A stretch of 11,259 nt of DNA from Giesbergeria sp. GTDB taxonomy: Bacteria > Pseudomonadota > Gammaproteobacteria > Burkholderiales > Burkholderiaceae_C. Each line of letters begins with the position of its first letter. Position 1 is the stretch's first letter. The stretch lies in NCBI GenBank assembly GCA_030690515.1, contig JAUYGP010000599.1, positions 1 to 11,259 of the forward strand, given 5' to 3'. The position numbers and the translations under genes were made by a program. Shown here one piece after another: positions 1 through 6,943 of the stretch. The notes beneath the pieces are model-generated. The model did not search any database. It was not told the origin of the DNA and saw nothing but the letters and a program-made list of their open reading frames with translations.

Positions 1-692
1 TAAATGCATGCGCCGATAGCGTAGATGTCGGTCCAGGGGCCCATAGAGGAATCGCGCCGGTACATCTCGGGCGCGGCAAATCCGGGGGTATACATGGGGC
101 GAATGAAGTTGCCTTCCTTGGACAACACTTCGCGCGCAGCACCAAAGTCGATCATTACCGCCTTGTTGTCGTCGGTGATGAAGATGTTGGCCGGCTTGAT
201 GTCCAAATGCAGCATTTTGTGCTGGTGCACGATGCGCATGCCGCGCAGCACTTCGTCGAACAGACTGCGAATGGTGGACTCGCGGAACACCTTTTGTGTC
301 TTGAGGTCGCGCGCGGTGATGATGAAGTCCTGCAGGGTGGCGCCCTCCAGGTAGTTCATCACCATGTAGACGGTTTCGTTCTCACGGAAGAAATTCAGCA
401 CGCTGACCACCGAGGCGTGTGAAATCTGGGCCAACGCGCGCCCTTCCTCAAAGAAGCTTTTGAGCCCCAGGCGGTAGAGCGACAGTTTTTCGGGGGGCAC
501 CTTGGGCAGCAACTCGCCCGGTGCGCGTGTCGCCAGCGAAGACGGCAGGTATTCCTTGATGGCGATCTGCTGTCCCTCGGCATCCACGGCCAGGTAGACC
601 ACACCAAATCCACCGGACGACAACCGGCGTATCACACGGTAACCACCTATCGTGGTATCGGGCGGCAGCGGTGCCGGTTTGATTTTTGACAT
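1..692 (-). CDS. Serine/threonine protein kinase, N-terminal part (runs off the left edge)
   Basis: This is a Hanks-type kinase that phosphorylates Ser/Thr on proteins; its substrate is unknown. Reading the minus strand from the ATG at 692 gives 230 codons with no stop. The glycine-rich loop is at residues 24-35 (LSSGGFGVVYLA), the ATP-binding lysine is K46 in IAIKEYLP, the catalytic loop HLDIKPAN is at 162-169 (D164, N169), the DFG motif is at 182-184, and the APE motif at 207-209 lies in FAAPEMY. The usual HRD arginine is leucine (L163), so this is a non-RD kinase, in which activation-loop phosphorylation may matter less. No signal peptide or membrane segment is seen in this part; the C-terminal part lies outside the window. 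The reading frame is intact. No Shine-Dalgarno sequence precedes the start, which is chosen because it sits just upstream of the kinase fold. It diverges from yicC. In related genomes a PP2C-type phosphatase gene often lies beside this kinase, and one may lie beyond the left edge. Confidence 0.93.
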   Translation of the reverse strand, partial: MSKIKPAPLPPDTTIGGYRVIRRLSSGGFGVVYLAVDAEGQQIAIKEYLPSSLATRAPGELLPKVPPEKLSLYRLGLKSFFEEGRALAQISHASVVSVLNFFRENETVYMVMNYLEGATLQDFIITARDLKTQKVFRESTIRSLFDEVLRGMRIVHQHKMLHLDIKPANIFITDDNKAVMIDFGAAREVLSKEGNFIRPMYTPGFAAPEMYRRDSSMGPWTDIYAIGACI

Positions 693-707
693 ATTTTGCG
701 CAGAAGA

Positions 708-735
708 TTCGGGAGCCGACCAGAACCCGGATAAT
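708..735 (+). promoter_or_regulatory. Candidate promoter for yicC, sharing its -10 with the kinase promoter
   Basis: GATAAT at 730-735 is a good -10 hexamer for the plus strand. The best -35 candidate, TTCGGG at 708-713 with a 16-bp spacer, is poor. The start would fall near 742, about 25 nt before the yicC ATG. The element overlaps almost completely the minus-strand -10 of the kinase promoter. Confidence 0.35.
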
Positions 736-759
736 CGCCGGATCGCAAGCAACCATCAA
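731..759 (-). promoter_or_regulatory. Candidate sigma-70 promoter for the kinase gene
   Basis: On the minus strand a TTGATG -35 hexamer (complement of 754-759) is separated by 17 bp from a GATTAT -10 hexamer (complement of 731-736). Each matches 4 of 6 consensus bases. Transcription would start near 724 and give a leader of about 30 nt before the kinase ATG at 692. This is a consensus match by eye only. Confidence 0.45.
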
Positions 760-766
760 AAGTCCA

Positions 767-1684
767 ATGCCAGTTTACAGCATGACCGGATACGCCAGCG
801 CCCAGCACGGTGCGGGCGCCGGGAGCAGCGAAACCGAGGCCCGGCCGCTCCCCGGGCGTCGCCTGGGACTGGAGATCCGCTCAGTCAACAGCCGCTTCCT
901 CGATCTCTCATTCCGCCTTCCAGACGAACTGCGAGCCATGGAGCCCGTGCTGCGCACCCTGCTGACCGCAAAGGTCAAACGCGGCAAGGTCGAAGTGCGC
1001 GCCACACTCGAGAGCGGCGACTCTTCGTCCGTTCCCGATCCTTCGCCGCGTATGCTGCAACGCCTCAACTCTGCACAGGATAGCGTGCGCTCGTGGTTGC
1101 CCCAGGCCGCCCCTTTGAGCGTCGCAGAAGTCTTGCGCCTATGCACCGGCCAGGGCGCAGGCACCGAAGACTGGAGCGAAACCGTCCCGGCGCTGGCCGA
1201 ACAAGCCCTCACCGCCTTGCTGGAGGCCCGGCAACAGGAAGGCGCGCGGCTGGCGACCATGCTTCGGGGCCACGTCAAACAGTTGGGCGCCTTGGCCCAG
1301 CAGGCGACGCCCCTGGTTCCCCTGTTGGTAGAGCAACAGCGCCAGCGCTTTATGGAACGCTGGAAGGAAGCCATGGGCCTGGCCGAAGGCGCGGCTACGC
1401 CCGAGGCCGCACAGGATCGCGCCTTGTCAGAGGCCACGGCCTTCGCCATCCGTATCGACGTTGCCGAGGAAGTCACTCGCCTGCAATCGCACCTGGACGA
1501 GATCGAAAGACTGCTAAAAAAAGGCGGCGAGGTCGGCAAGCGCCTGGACTTTCTCATCCAGGAACTGCACCGTGAGGCCAACACCCTGGGCTCCAAATCA
1601 TCGGCGCTCGACCTCACGCGCATCAGCGTGGACATGAAGGTACTGATCGAGCAGATGCGCGAGCAAGTGCAAAATATCGAGTGA
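767..1684 (+). CDS. yicC: YicC-family endoribonuclease
   Basis: The 305-residue product belongs to the YicC family, conserved proteins that act as endoribonucleases; the E. coli member has been linked to decay of the small RNA RyhB. The N-terminus carries the family signature (YSMTGYA at 4-10, then LEIRSVNSRFLDLSFRLP at 35-52). The C-terminal DUF1732 region (about 220-305) has RIDVAEEVTRLQSHLDEI, GKRLDFLIQELHREANTLGSK and the ending VLIEQMREQVQNIE, close to the E. coli sequence as I recall it. The start at 767 is chosen because it gives the family N-terminus; an in-frame ATG at 686 would add 27 unrelated residues and run into the kinase start. Compared with E. coli YicC (287 residues) there is an extra Gly/Ser/Pro-rich loop at about residues 14-32. 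No clear ribosome binding site is visible. It lies 36 bp upstream of gmk, probably in one operon, as is common in proteobacteria. Confidence 0.95.
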   Translation: MPVYSMTGYASAQHGAGAGSSETEARPLPGRRLGLEIRSVNSRFLDLSFRLPDELRAMEPVLRTLLTAKVKRGKVEVRATLESGDSSSVPDPSPRMLQRLNSAQDSVRSWLPQAAPLSVAEVLRLCTGQGAGTEDWSETVPALAEQALTALLEARQQEGARLATMLRGHVKQLGALAQQATPLVPLLVEQQRQRFMERWKEAMGLAEGAATPEAAQDRALSEATAFAIRIDVAEEVTRLQSHLDEIERLLKKGGEVGKRLDFLIQELHREANTLGSKSSALDLTRISVDMKVLIEQMREQVQNIE

Positions 1685-1720
1685 CGCATTAATTTTCATA
1701 GCGCATTGCGCTCACCCCTT

Positions 1721-2341
1721 ATGGAATATCCGGGTAATCTCTTCGTCGTCGCAGCGCCCAGTGGCGCGGGCAAGTCCAGTCTGGTCAAAGCCTTACAGGA
1801 ACTCGACTCCCAGGTGCACTCCTCCATCTCGCACACCACACGCCCCCCCAGAGGGCAGGAAAAGCACGGGCGGGAATATTTCTTTGCATCTGAGTCCGAA
1901 TTCGATTCCATGGTGGCGTCCAGCGCCTTCGTGGAATGGGCCAATGTGCATGGCCGCCGCTATGGCACCTCCAAAAAGGCGATCGAGGAGCGCATATCCC
2001 AGGGCAACGACGTCATTCTTGAGATCGACTTCCAGGGCGCACTCCAGATCAAGGAGGTCTTTGCCAATGCCGTGCTCATTTTCATTCTGCCCCCCAGTTG
2101 GGATGAACTGCGTTCCCGCCTGGAGCGGCGTGGCGAAGACTCAGCCGAAGTGATCGAAATGCGCCTGAAGAACGCAGCCACGGAAATGGCCCAGGTGAGC
2201 CGGTTCGACTTCGTTATAATCAACGAGTTGTTCGAGCGTGCGCTTTTCGATCTGAAAGCCATTGTCCACGCGCAGCGACTCAAATATGCGGCCCAGCGCC
2301 GCGCGCGCGCAGAAACCTTTGTGTCGCTCAACATTTCCTGA
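1721..2341 (+). CDS. gmk: Guanylate kinase
   Basis: This enzyme phosphorylates GMP to GDP using ATP, in the cytosol, an essential step in GTP and dGTP supply. The 206-residue length is normal for the family. The P-loop APSGAGKSS is at 12-20. The GMP-binding region contains S37, R41, R44 and Y53 within SHTTRPPRGQEKHGREYFF, and E72 and Y81 (VEWANVHGRRYGTS). The lid and adenine-side segment RSRLERRGED is at 131-140. The ATG at 1721 gives MEYPGNLFVVAAPSG, the expected N-terminus. An in-frame TTG at 1706 would add five residues and has no better ribosome binding site. Neither start has a recognisable Shine-Dalgarno sequence, so translation may depend on coupling to yicC, which ends 36 bp upstream. 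The stop is 15 bp before rpoZ. Gmk supplies the GDP that SpoT can use to make ppGpp. Confidence 0.97.
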   Translation: MEYPGNLFVVAAPSGAGKSSLVKALQELDSQVHSSISHTTRPPRGQEKHGREYFFASESEFDSMVASSAFVEWANVHGRRYGTSKKAIEERISQGNDVILEIDFQGALQIKEVFANAVLIFILPPSWDELRSRLERRGEDSAEVIEMRLKNAATEMAQVSRFDFVIINELFERALFDLKAIVHAQRLKYAAQRRARAETFVSLNIS

Positions 2342-2356
2342 CACTCCGGAGAAACC

Positions 2357-2560
2357 ATGGCCCGCATCACCGTCGAAGATTGCCTTGAGAAAATCCCCAA
2401 CCGTTTCCAGCTCGTGCTGGCGGCCACTTACCGCGCACGCATGCTCAGCCACGGACAGGCTCCCCGCATCGAAAGCCGCAACAAGCCTGCCGTGACGGCA
2501 TTGCGCGAAATCGCAGCGGGCAAGGTGGGCATCGAGATGCTCAAGAAGGTTCCCGGCTGA
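2357..2560 (+). CDS. rpoZ: RNA polymerase omega subunit
   Basis: The small omega subunit helps beta-prime fold and assemble into RNA polymerase, and with beta-prime forms ppGpp binding site 1 known from E. coli. The 67-residue product starts MARITVEDCLEKIPNRF, the omega signature, and continues with LVLAATYRARML and KPAVTALREIAAGKVG. It lacks the C-terminal tail of the 91-residue E. coli protein; this short form is, as far as I recall, normal in Burkholderiales. The N-terminal residues A2-R3-I4-T5 closely match the E. coli residues that take part in site 1 (A-R-V-T). The Shine-Dalgarno GGAGA at 2348-2352 is well placed. The gene follows gmk by 15 bp and is closed by the terminator at 2583. 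Confidence 0.97.
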   Translation: MARITVEDCLEKIPNRFQLVLAATYRARMLSHGQAPRIESRNKPAVTALREIAAGKVGIEMLKKVPG

Positions 2561-2582
2561 TCTCCCTGCCGCCTCCCCCTAG

Positions 2583-2612
2583 AAAAAAGCACCGCTTGCC
2601 GGTGCTTTTTTT
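2583..2612 (+). terminator. Rho-independent terminator after rpoZ
   Basis: A 6-bp GC-rich stem (GCACCG at 2589-2594 paired with CGGTGC at 2600-2605) has a 5-nt loop CTTGC. It is followed by seven T (2606-2612) and preceded by six A (2583-2588) that can lengthen the stem. It begins 22 bp after the rpoZ stop and would end or attenuate the yicC-gmk-rpoZ transcript before spoT. Confidence 0.9.
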
Positions 2613-2654
2613 ATGGATCAAGTCCCCAGGCAATAGCCACGCTACATTAAAGGC

Positions 2655-4931
2655 ATGAAAGCGGTGATGAACAATTCCCCCGCGGGCGATCTTCGACCGG
2701 GTGAGCACCCGTCAGTGCCGGATGTCAGTTCCGCAGCGGCGGCCAATGCGGCTGCGGCCAGCTTTGCCGCGCTCACGGACAGCCTGGACTACCTGGACAG
2801 CACCCAGGTAGAGATGGTGCGCCAAGCCTACCGTTACGCCGATGAGGCCCACCTCGGCCAGTTGCGCAACAGCGGTGAACCCTACATCACCCATCCCATT
2901 GCAGTCGCCGCCCAATGCGCCACCTGGAAGCTCGATGCCCAGGCACTCATGGCCGCACTGCTGCACGACGCCATGGAGGATTGCGGCGTCACCAAGTCCG
3001 ATCTGATTGATCGCTTTGGCGCACCCGTGGCCGAACTGGTGGATGGGCTGACCAAACTCGACAAACTGCAGTTCGACACCCGCGAGGAAAACCAGGCCGA
3101 GTCCTTCCGCAAGATGCTGCTCGCCATGGCCCGCGATGTACGGGTCATCCTGATCAAGCTGGCCGACCGCACGCACAACATGCGGACTTTGTCCGACATG
3201 CCGCGCGGCAAATGGGGCCGCATTTCGTCCGAAACCCTCGAAATCTACGCGCCCATCGCCCACCGCCTGGGACTCAACCAGACCTACCGAGAGCTGCAAG
3301 ACCTCTCCTTTCGCCATCTTCACCCCTGGCGCTATGTCACGCTCTCCAAGGCCGTGGGAAAGGCTCGCAACCGTCGCCGCGATCTGGTGCAGAAGGTTCA
3401 AGCCGATGTCGATGCCGCTTTTACACGCATCGGCATCAAGGTGCGGCTGGCAGGGCGCGAAAAAACCCTCTACGCCATCTATCAGAAGATGGAACTCAAA
3501 CACCTGAGCTTTGCGCAGGTAACCGACATCTATGGATTCCGGGTCATTGTGCCCTGCATCACGGATTGCTATACCGCCTTGGGCGTACTGCACCAGATGT
3601 ACAAGCCGGTGCCAGGCAAGTTCAAGGACCATATCGCTATTCCCAAACTCAATGGCTACCAGTCGCTGCACACCACGCTGGTAGGCCCTTCGGGCGTGAA
3701 CATCGAATTCCAGATGCGCACCGAAGAAATGCACCTGATCGCGGAGGCCGGCGTAGCGGCCCATTGGCTTTACAAGGCGCAGGATGGCGACGGTACGTCG
3801 GCAGAACGGCTGGGCACGAAATGGCTACAGTCTCTGCTCGACATCCAGAATGAAACCCGCGATGCAGCCGAGTTCTGGGACCATGTAAAGGTGGATCTGT
3901 TCCCGGACGCGGTGTACATCTTCACGCCCAAGAGCCAGATACTGGCCCTTCCCCGCGGCGCCACAGTGGTCGACTTTGCCTACGCCATCCACAGCAATGT
4001 GGGCAACCACACCAGCGCGGCCAAAATCAACAACGAGCAGGTTCCGCTACGCACCGAACTTAAGAATGGCGATGTGGTGGAAATCATCACCACGCCCCAC
4101 GCAACCCCCCACCCCGCCTGGCTGGGTTTTGTGCGCCCTGGACGGGCGCGCTCCAAGATTCGTAACCATCGCAAGACCCTGGCGCAGACCGAGTCAGAAA
4201 GCCTGGGAGAGAAGCTGTTGACGCAGGCGCTGCGTGCCGAAGGGCTGGAGCAACTGCCCGATTCCAGCGACGAGACCCTGCCCATCTGGGACAAACTCCT
4301 GCGCTTTACCGGAAGCCGCTCCCGCAGCGACCTGATGACAGATATTGGCCTGGGCAAACGCATTGCCTCCATTGTGGCCAAACGCCTGGTCGGGCTGATG
4401 TCTGAACACGGCCACCGGCCCGATGCGCTGCTCCTGACGCGGGAGCGCTACACCTCCCATGAGACAGTGTCACAAGGGGGCGTTACCCTTGATGGGAGTG
4501 AAGGTATCTCCATTAAATACGCCCCGTGCTGCCGCCCCATCCCGGGCGACAGCATCGTGGGCTATCTGGGCCGTGGCGAGGGACTGGTTGTACACGCAGC
4601 CCAATGCGCCGTGGCCAAGCGCCTGCAAAACAAGGACAGCGAGCGCTTTATTGCTGTGGACTGGTCGGAAGAACCCGTACGCATGTTCGAGACGCGCATC
4701 ATCGTGACCGTCAACAACGGCAAGGGCGTTCTGGCCCGCATTGCAGCGGAACTGGCCCATTCGGAAGCAGACATCACCCATGTGGACATGGACGATGAAA
4801 CTGCGCTGGATACCATCGACCTGCGCTTCATCATTGCCGTGCGGGACCACGCCCATCTCGAAGCCGCCCTGCGCAATCTGCGCCGCACACCCGCCGTATT
4901 GCGAGCCATGCGCACCCTGCCACTCAGTTGA
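2655..4931 (+). CDS. spoT: Bifunctional (p)ppGpp synthetase/hydrolase (SpoT/Rel type)
   Basis: This enzyme makes (p)ppGpp from ATP and GDP/GTP and hydrolyses it, setting the stringent response. The 758-residue product has the full long-RSH layout. The HD hydrolase domain (about 50-200) keeps H80 (ITHP), H104, D105, E108 and D109 (LLHDAMED) and N175 (DRTHNM), so hydrolase activity is expected. The synthetase domain (about 240-375) contains GREKTLYAIYQKM, DIYGFRVIV, NGYQSLHT and IEFQMRT. A TGS domain follows at about 415-478, then a helical region, a Zn-finger-like segment with C625-C626, H647 and C651, and a C-terminal ACT domain (about 680-755). The charge-switch motif reads KFKD (322-325), a basic RXKD-like form typical of bifunctional enzymes and not the EXDD of RelA. 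The start is uncertain: AAAGG at 2649-2653 lies too close to the ATG at 2655 and about 13 bp from an in-frame ATG at 2667. A terminator separates it from rpoZ. It overlaps greB tail to tail by 8 bp. Confidence 0.96.
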   Translation: MKAVMNNSPAGDLRPGEHPSVPDVSSAAAANAAAASFAALTDSLDYLDSTQVEMVRQAYRYADEAHLGQLRNSGEPYITHPIAVAAQCATWKLDAQALMAALLHDAMEDCGVTKSDLIDRFGAPVAELVDGLTKLDKLQFDTREENQAESFRKMLLAMARDVRVILIKLADRTHNMRTLSDMPRGKWGRISSETLEIYAPIAHRLGLNQTYRELQDLSFRHLHPWRYVTLSKAVGKARNRRRDLVQKVQADVDAAFTRIGIKVRLAGREKTLYAIYQKMELKHLSFAQVTDIYGFRVIVPCITDCYTALGVLHQMYKPVPGKFKDHIAIPKLNGYQSLHTTLVGPSGVNIEFQMRTEEMHLIAEAGVAAHWLYKAQDGDGTSAERLGTKWLQSLLDIQNETRDAAEFWDHVKVDLFPDAVYIFTPKSQILALPRGATVVDFAYAIHSNVGNHTSAAKINNEQVPLRTELKNGDVVEIITTPHATPHPAWLGFVRPGRARSKIRNHRKTLAQTESESLGEKLLTQALRAEGLEQLPDSSDETLPIWDKLLRFTGSRSRSDLMTDIGLGKRIASIVAKRLVGLMSEHGHRPDALLLTRERYTSHETVSQGGVTLDGSEGISIKYAPCCRPIPGDSIVGYLGRGEGLVVHAAQCAVAKRLQNKDSERFIAVDWSEEPVRMFETRIIVTVNNGKGVLARIAAELAHSEADITHVDMDDETALDTIDLRFIIAVRDHAHLEAALRNLRRTPAVLRAMRTLPLS

Positions 4932-5484
4932 TGGGCTGCGATGGATAAGACACGCCAAGTATTTCCAGGGCCCTGGCCCCTGCTGGCGTTGGCAGCATGA
5001 CTTCATCGCCCACCCGCGCCTTGAGCAAGGCGCGGGCCACCGGCGCAATCCAGCTCACCTGTCCCTGGCTGCTGTCGGCCTCGTCAATACCCATGATGGT
5101 GATGGTGCGCGTCACGTCCAGGTCATCCACATACGTCACGGTGGCACCGAAGTACACCTGCTCACTGCCCGCATGGACAGCAGGGTCCACGATTTCTGCG
5201 ACTTCCAGCCGCTTTGTCAGAAAGCGAATTCTTCGGTCAATTTCGCGCAGGCGTTTCTTGCCATAGATGTAGTCACCATTCTCTGAGCGATCGCCATTGC
5301 TGGCCGCCCAGTGCACAATTTCAACGATCCGGGGCCGCTCGTTGTCCATCAGTTCCAGCCACTCGGACCGCAGACGCGCATAGCCCCCGGGCGTCATGTA
5401 GTTTTTGGTTCCGACAGGCAAAGGCGGTCGTACCTGGCCGTCGTCTTCATCTGCATCGGTTTCTTTGGTGAATGCCTTGCTCAT
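4924..5484 (-). CDS. greB: Transcription elongation factor GreB
   Basis: GreB enters the secondary channel of backtracked RNA polymerase and stimulates cleavage of the transcript 3' end. The 186-residue product has the N-terminal coiled coil (about 30-100) with the acidic tip D65 and E68 in NGDRSENGDYIYGKKRLREI, where these residues hold the catalytic Mg. The GreB-type basic patch KKRLREIDRRIRFLTKRLE follows (76-94). The C-terminal FKBP-like domain (about 105-183) ends in DEVMLPTPAGARALEILGVSY. SEN and the basic patch favour GreB over GreA. It carries about 25 extra N-terminal residues, partly acidic (ETDADEDDG), that E. coli GreB (158 residues) lacks; the ATG at 5484 keeps them and a shorter start is possible. 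No strong Shine-Dalgarno sequence is visible. Its stop overlaps the spoT stop region, and it diverges from the MFS gene across 211 bp. Confidence 0.95.
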   Translation of the reverse strand: MSKAFTKETDADEDDGQVRPPLPVGTKNYMTPGGYARLRSEWLELMDNERPRIVEIVHWAASNGDRSENGDYIYGKKRLREIDRRIRFLTKRLEVAEIVDPAVHAGSEQVYFGATVTYVDDLDVTRTITIMGIDEADSSQGQVSWIAPVARALLKARVGDEVMLPTPAGARALEILGVSYPSQPIN

Positions 5485-5695
5485 GTCGATTCTGTTGGTG
5501 CATCTGAAAAAATTCGAGGGTGTGCAGAAAGAAAAGCCCCCGCACCACGCAGGCGTCAGCTTACCCGCTCAATCCATGACACCCGCTCCACCGCCGGACA
5601 CAGTCCACAAGAGCGCTGCACGCCACCGTGCTTTCGCCCATAATGCCCTGCCCCCTTGCCGCGCCTGCTGCGCACCACACACCCCTCTTGTCACC

Positions 5696-6922
5696 ATGAA
5701 CCCGCAAGCCGATGAACTCTGGCGCGCGCCCCGCTGGGCGCTGGCCGTATTGCTGGCCTTGCTGGGCATGCTGGGGCCCTTCTCGATCGACACCTATCTG
5801 CCCGCTTTCTCGGGCATCGCCGGTGCCCTGGGAGCCAGTCCGGTTGAAATGCAGCAAACGCTCTCGGCCTACCTGTTTGGCTTTGCTTTCATGAACCTGT
5901 TCCATGGCGCGCTGGCAGACAGCTTTGGCCGCAGGCCCGTGGTGCTATGGGGCATTGCCATGTTCGCCCTGGCATCTGCGGGCTGCGCCTTGGCACAGAG
6001 CATCGAGCAACTGGTACTTTTCCGTGCATTACAGGGCCTTTCGACGGGTGCGGGCATCGTCGTCTCACGGGCAGTCATCCGGGACATGTTTCCACCGGCC
6101 CAGGCGCAGAAGGTGATGAGCCAAGTCACGATCTACTTCGGTGTGGCACCTGCCGTGGCTCCCATCGTGGGGGGTTGGCTGTATGTACATACCGGCTGGC
6201 ACAGTATCTTCTGGTTCCTCACAGCCGTCGGAGTGGCTTTGTGGACAGCCAACTACCGCCTCTTGCCGGAAACACTGCACGTGGATCACCGCCAGCCTTT
6301 CAACGTGCAGCACCTGATGCGTGGCTACTGGCAACTGGGCTCCAGTCCCCGTTTTCTGCTGCTGGCACTGGCCAGCGGCGTACCCTTCAATGGCATGTTC
6401 TTGTATGTACTGGCAGCCCCGGCATTTCTCGGCAACCACCTGGATTTAGCGCCCACGCAGTTCTTCTGGTTTTTCATGCTCACGATCTCCGGCATCATGT
6501 CGGGCGCTTGGCTCAGTGGACGCTTGGCCGGCCGAATTGCACCCAAGCGGCAGATTCGCCACGGATTCCTCATCATGCTCACCATGTCGGTTCTCAATGT
6601 GGTGGCCAACCTGTTGCTGCCACCCCATGTGGCCTGGGCCATGCTGCCCATCGCCCTGTTCGCCTTTGGCTGGGCGCTGATGGTTCCGGTGGTGACGCTG
6701 TTGGTGCTCGACCTCTATCCTGAGCGTCGCGGCATGGCCTCGTCACTGCAGGCCTTTGTGGGATCGACGGCCAACGGACTGGTGGCCGGCGTGGTGGTGC
6801 CCTTGATCATGCATTCCACGCTGCTGCTGGCCACAGCCTCGCTGCTGATGATGGGTATTGGGCTACTGGCCTGGATCTACCTGCACCACCGCTGGCCCGA
6901 AATCGGGCAGCACGTGGGCTAA
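5696..6922 (+). CDS. Bcr/CflA-type MFS multidrug efflux transporter
   Basis: This inner-membrane protein should be a proton-driven drug exporter of the DHA1 (Bcr/CflA) family. The 408-residue product is strongly hydrophobic and fits 12 membrane helices. TM1 contains GPFSIDTYLPAF (27-38) with the family aspartate D32. MFS motif A appears as GALADSFGRRP (71-81), the TM4 arginine region as LFRALQG (108-114), and the antiporter motif C region as GVAPAVAPIVGG (149-160). The second half has SGRLAGRI and DLYPERRGMASSLQAF. The ATG at 5696 is chosen because it gives the family N-terminus just before TM1; the frame stays open back to 5405, but that stretch overlaps greB and looks non-coding. The Shine-Dalgarno is poor. 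Substrates cannot be told from sequence. It converges with the cyclase gene with only 21 bp between the stops and no terminator between them. Confidence 0.93.
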   Translation: MNPQADELWRAPRWALAVLLALLGMLGPFSIDTYLPAFSGIAGALGASPVEMQQTLSAYLFGFAFMNLFHGALADSFGRRPVVLWGIAMFALASAGCALAQSIEQLVLFRALQGLSTGAGIVVSRAVIRDMFPPAQAQKVMSQVTIYFGVAPAVAPIVGGWLYVHTGWHSIFWFLTAVGVALWTANYRLLPETLHVDHRQPFNVQHLMRGYWQLGSSPRFLLLALASGVPFNGMFLYVLAAPAFLGNHLDLAPTQFFWFFMLTISGIMSGAWLSGRLAGRIAPKRQIRHGFLIMLTMSVLNVVANLLLPPHVAWAMLPIALFAFGWALMVPVVTLLVLDLYPERRGMASSLQAFVGSTANGLVAGVVVPLIMHSTLLLATASLLMMGIGLLAWIYLHHRWPEIGQHVG

Positions 6923-6943
6923 GAGCAGTCGCAATCAAAACAC

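Noticed and set aside
686..766. Longer yicC start at ATG 686.
   Set aside because: It adds 27 residues unlike the family and overlaps the kinase start codon.
775..1689. A 304-codon minus-strand frame antisense to yicC.
   Set aside because: Ser/Arg-rich composition with no domain; the plus strand encodes YicC with family motifs.
2643..2655. TACATT 7 bp before the spoT ATG, which would give a leaderless spoT mRNA.
   Set aside because: No -35 hexamer is found at a suitable distance, and the start codon itself is unsure (2655 or 2667).
5616..5644. Possible MFS promoter with CATAAT at 5639-5644.
   Set aside because: The -10 is reasonable, but the only hexamer at 17 bp (CTGCAC) matches the -35 consensus in 2 of 6 bases. 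No other structure stands out in the 211-bp greB-MFS spacer.
5405..5695. Extension of the MFS reading frame by 97 codons upstream of 5696.
   Set aside because: It overlaps greB and the spacer, lacks membrane or family sequence, and the family N-terminus begins at 5696.
6923..6943. Terminator between the convergent MFS and cyclase genes.
   Set aside because: The 21-bp gap and its flanks show no hairpin with a T run.
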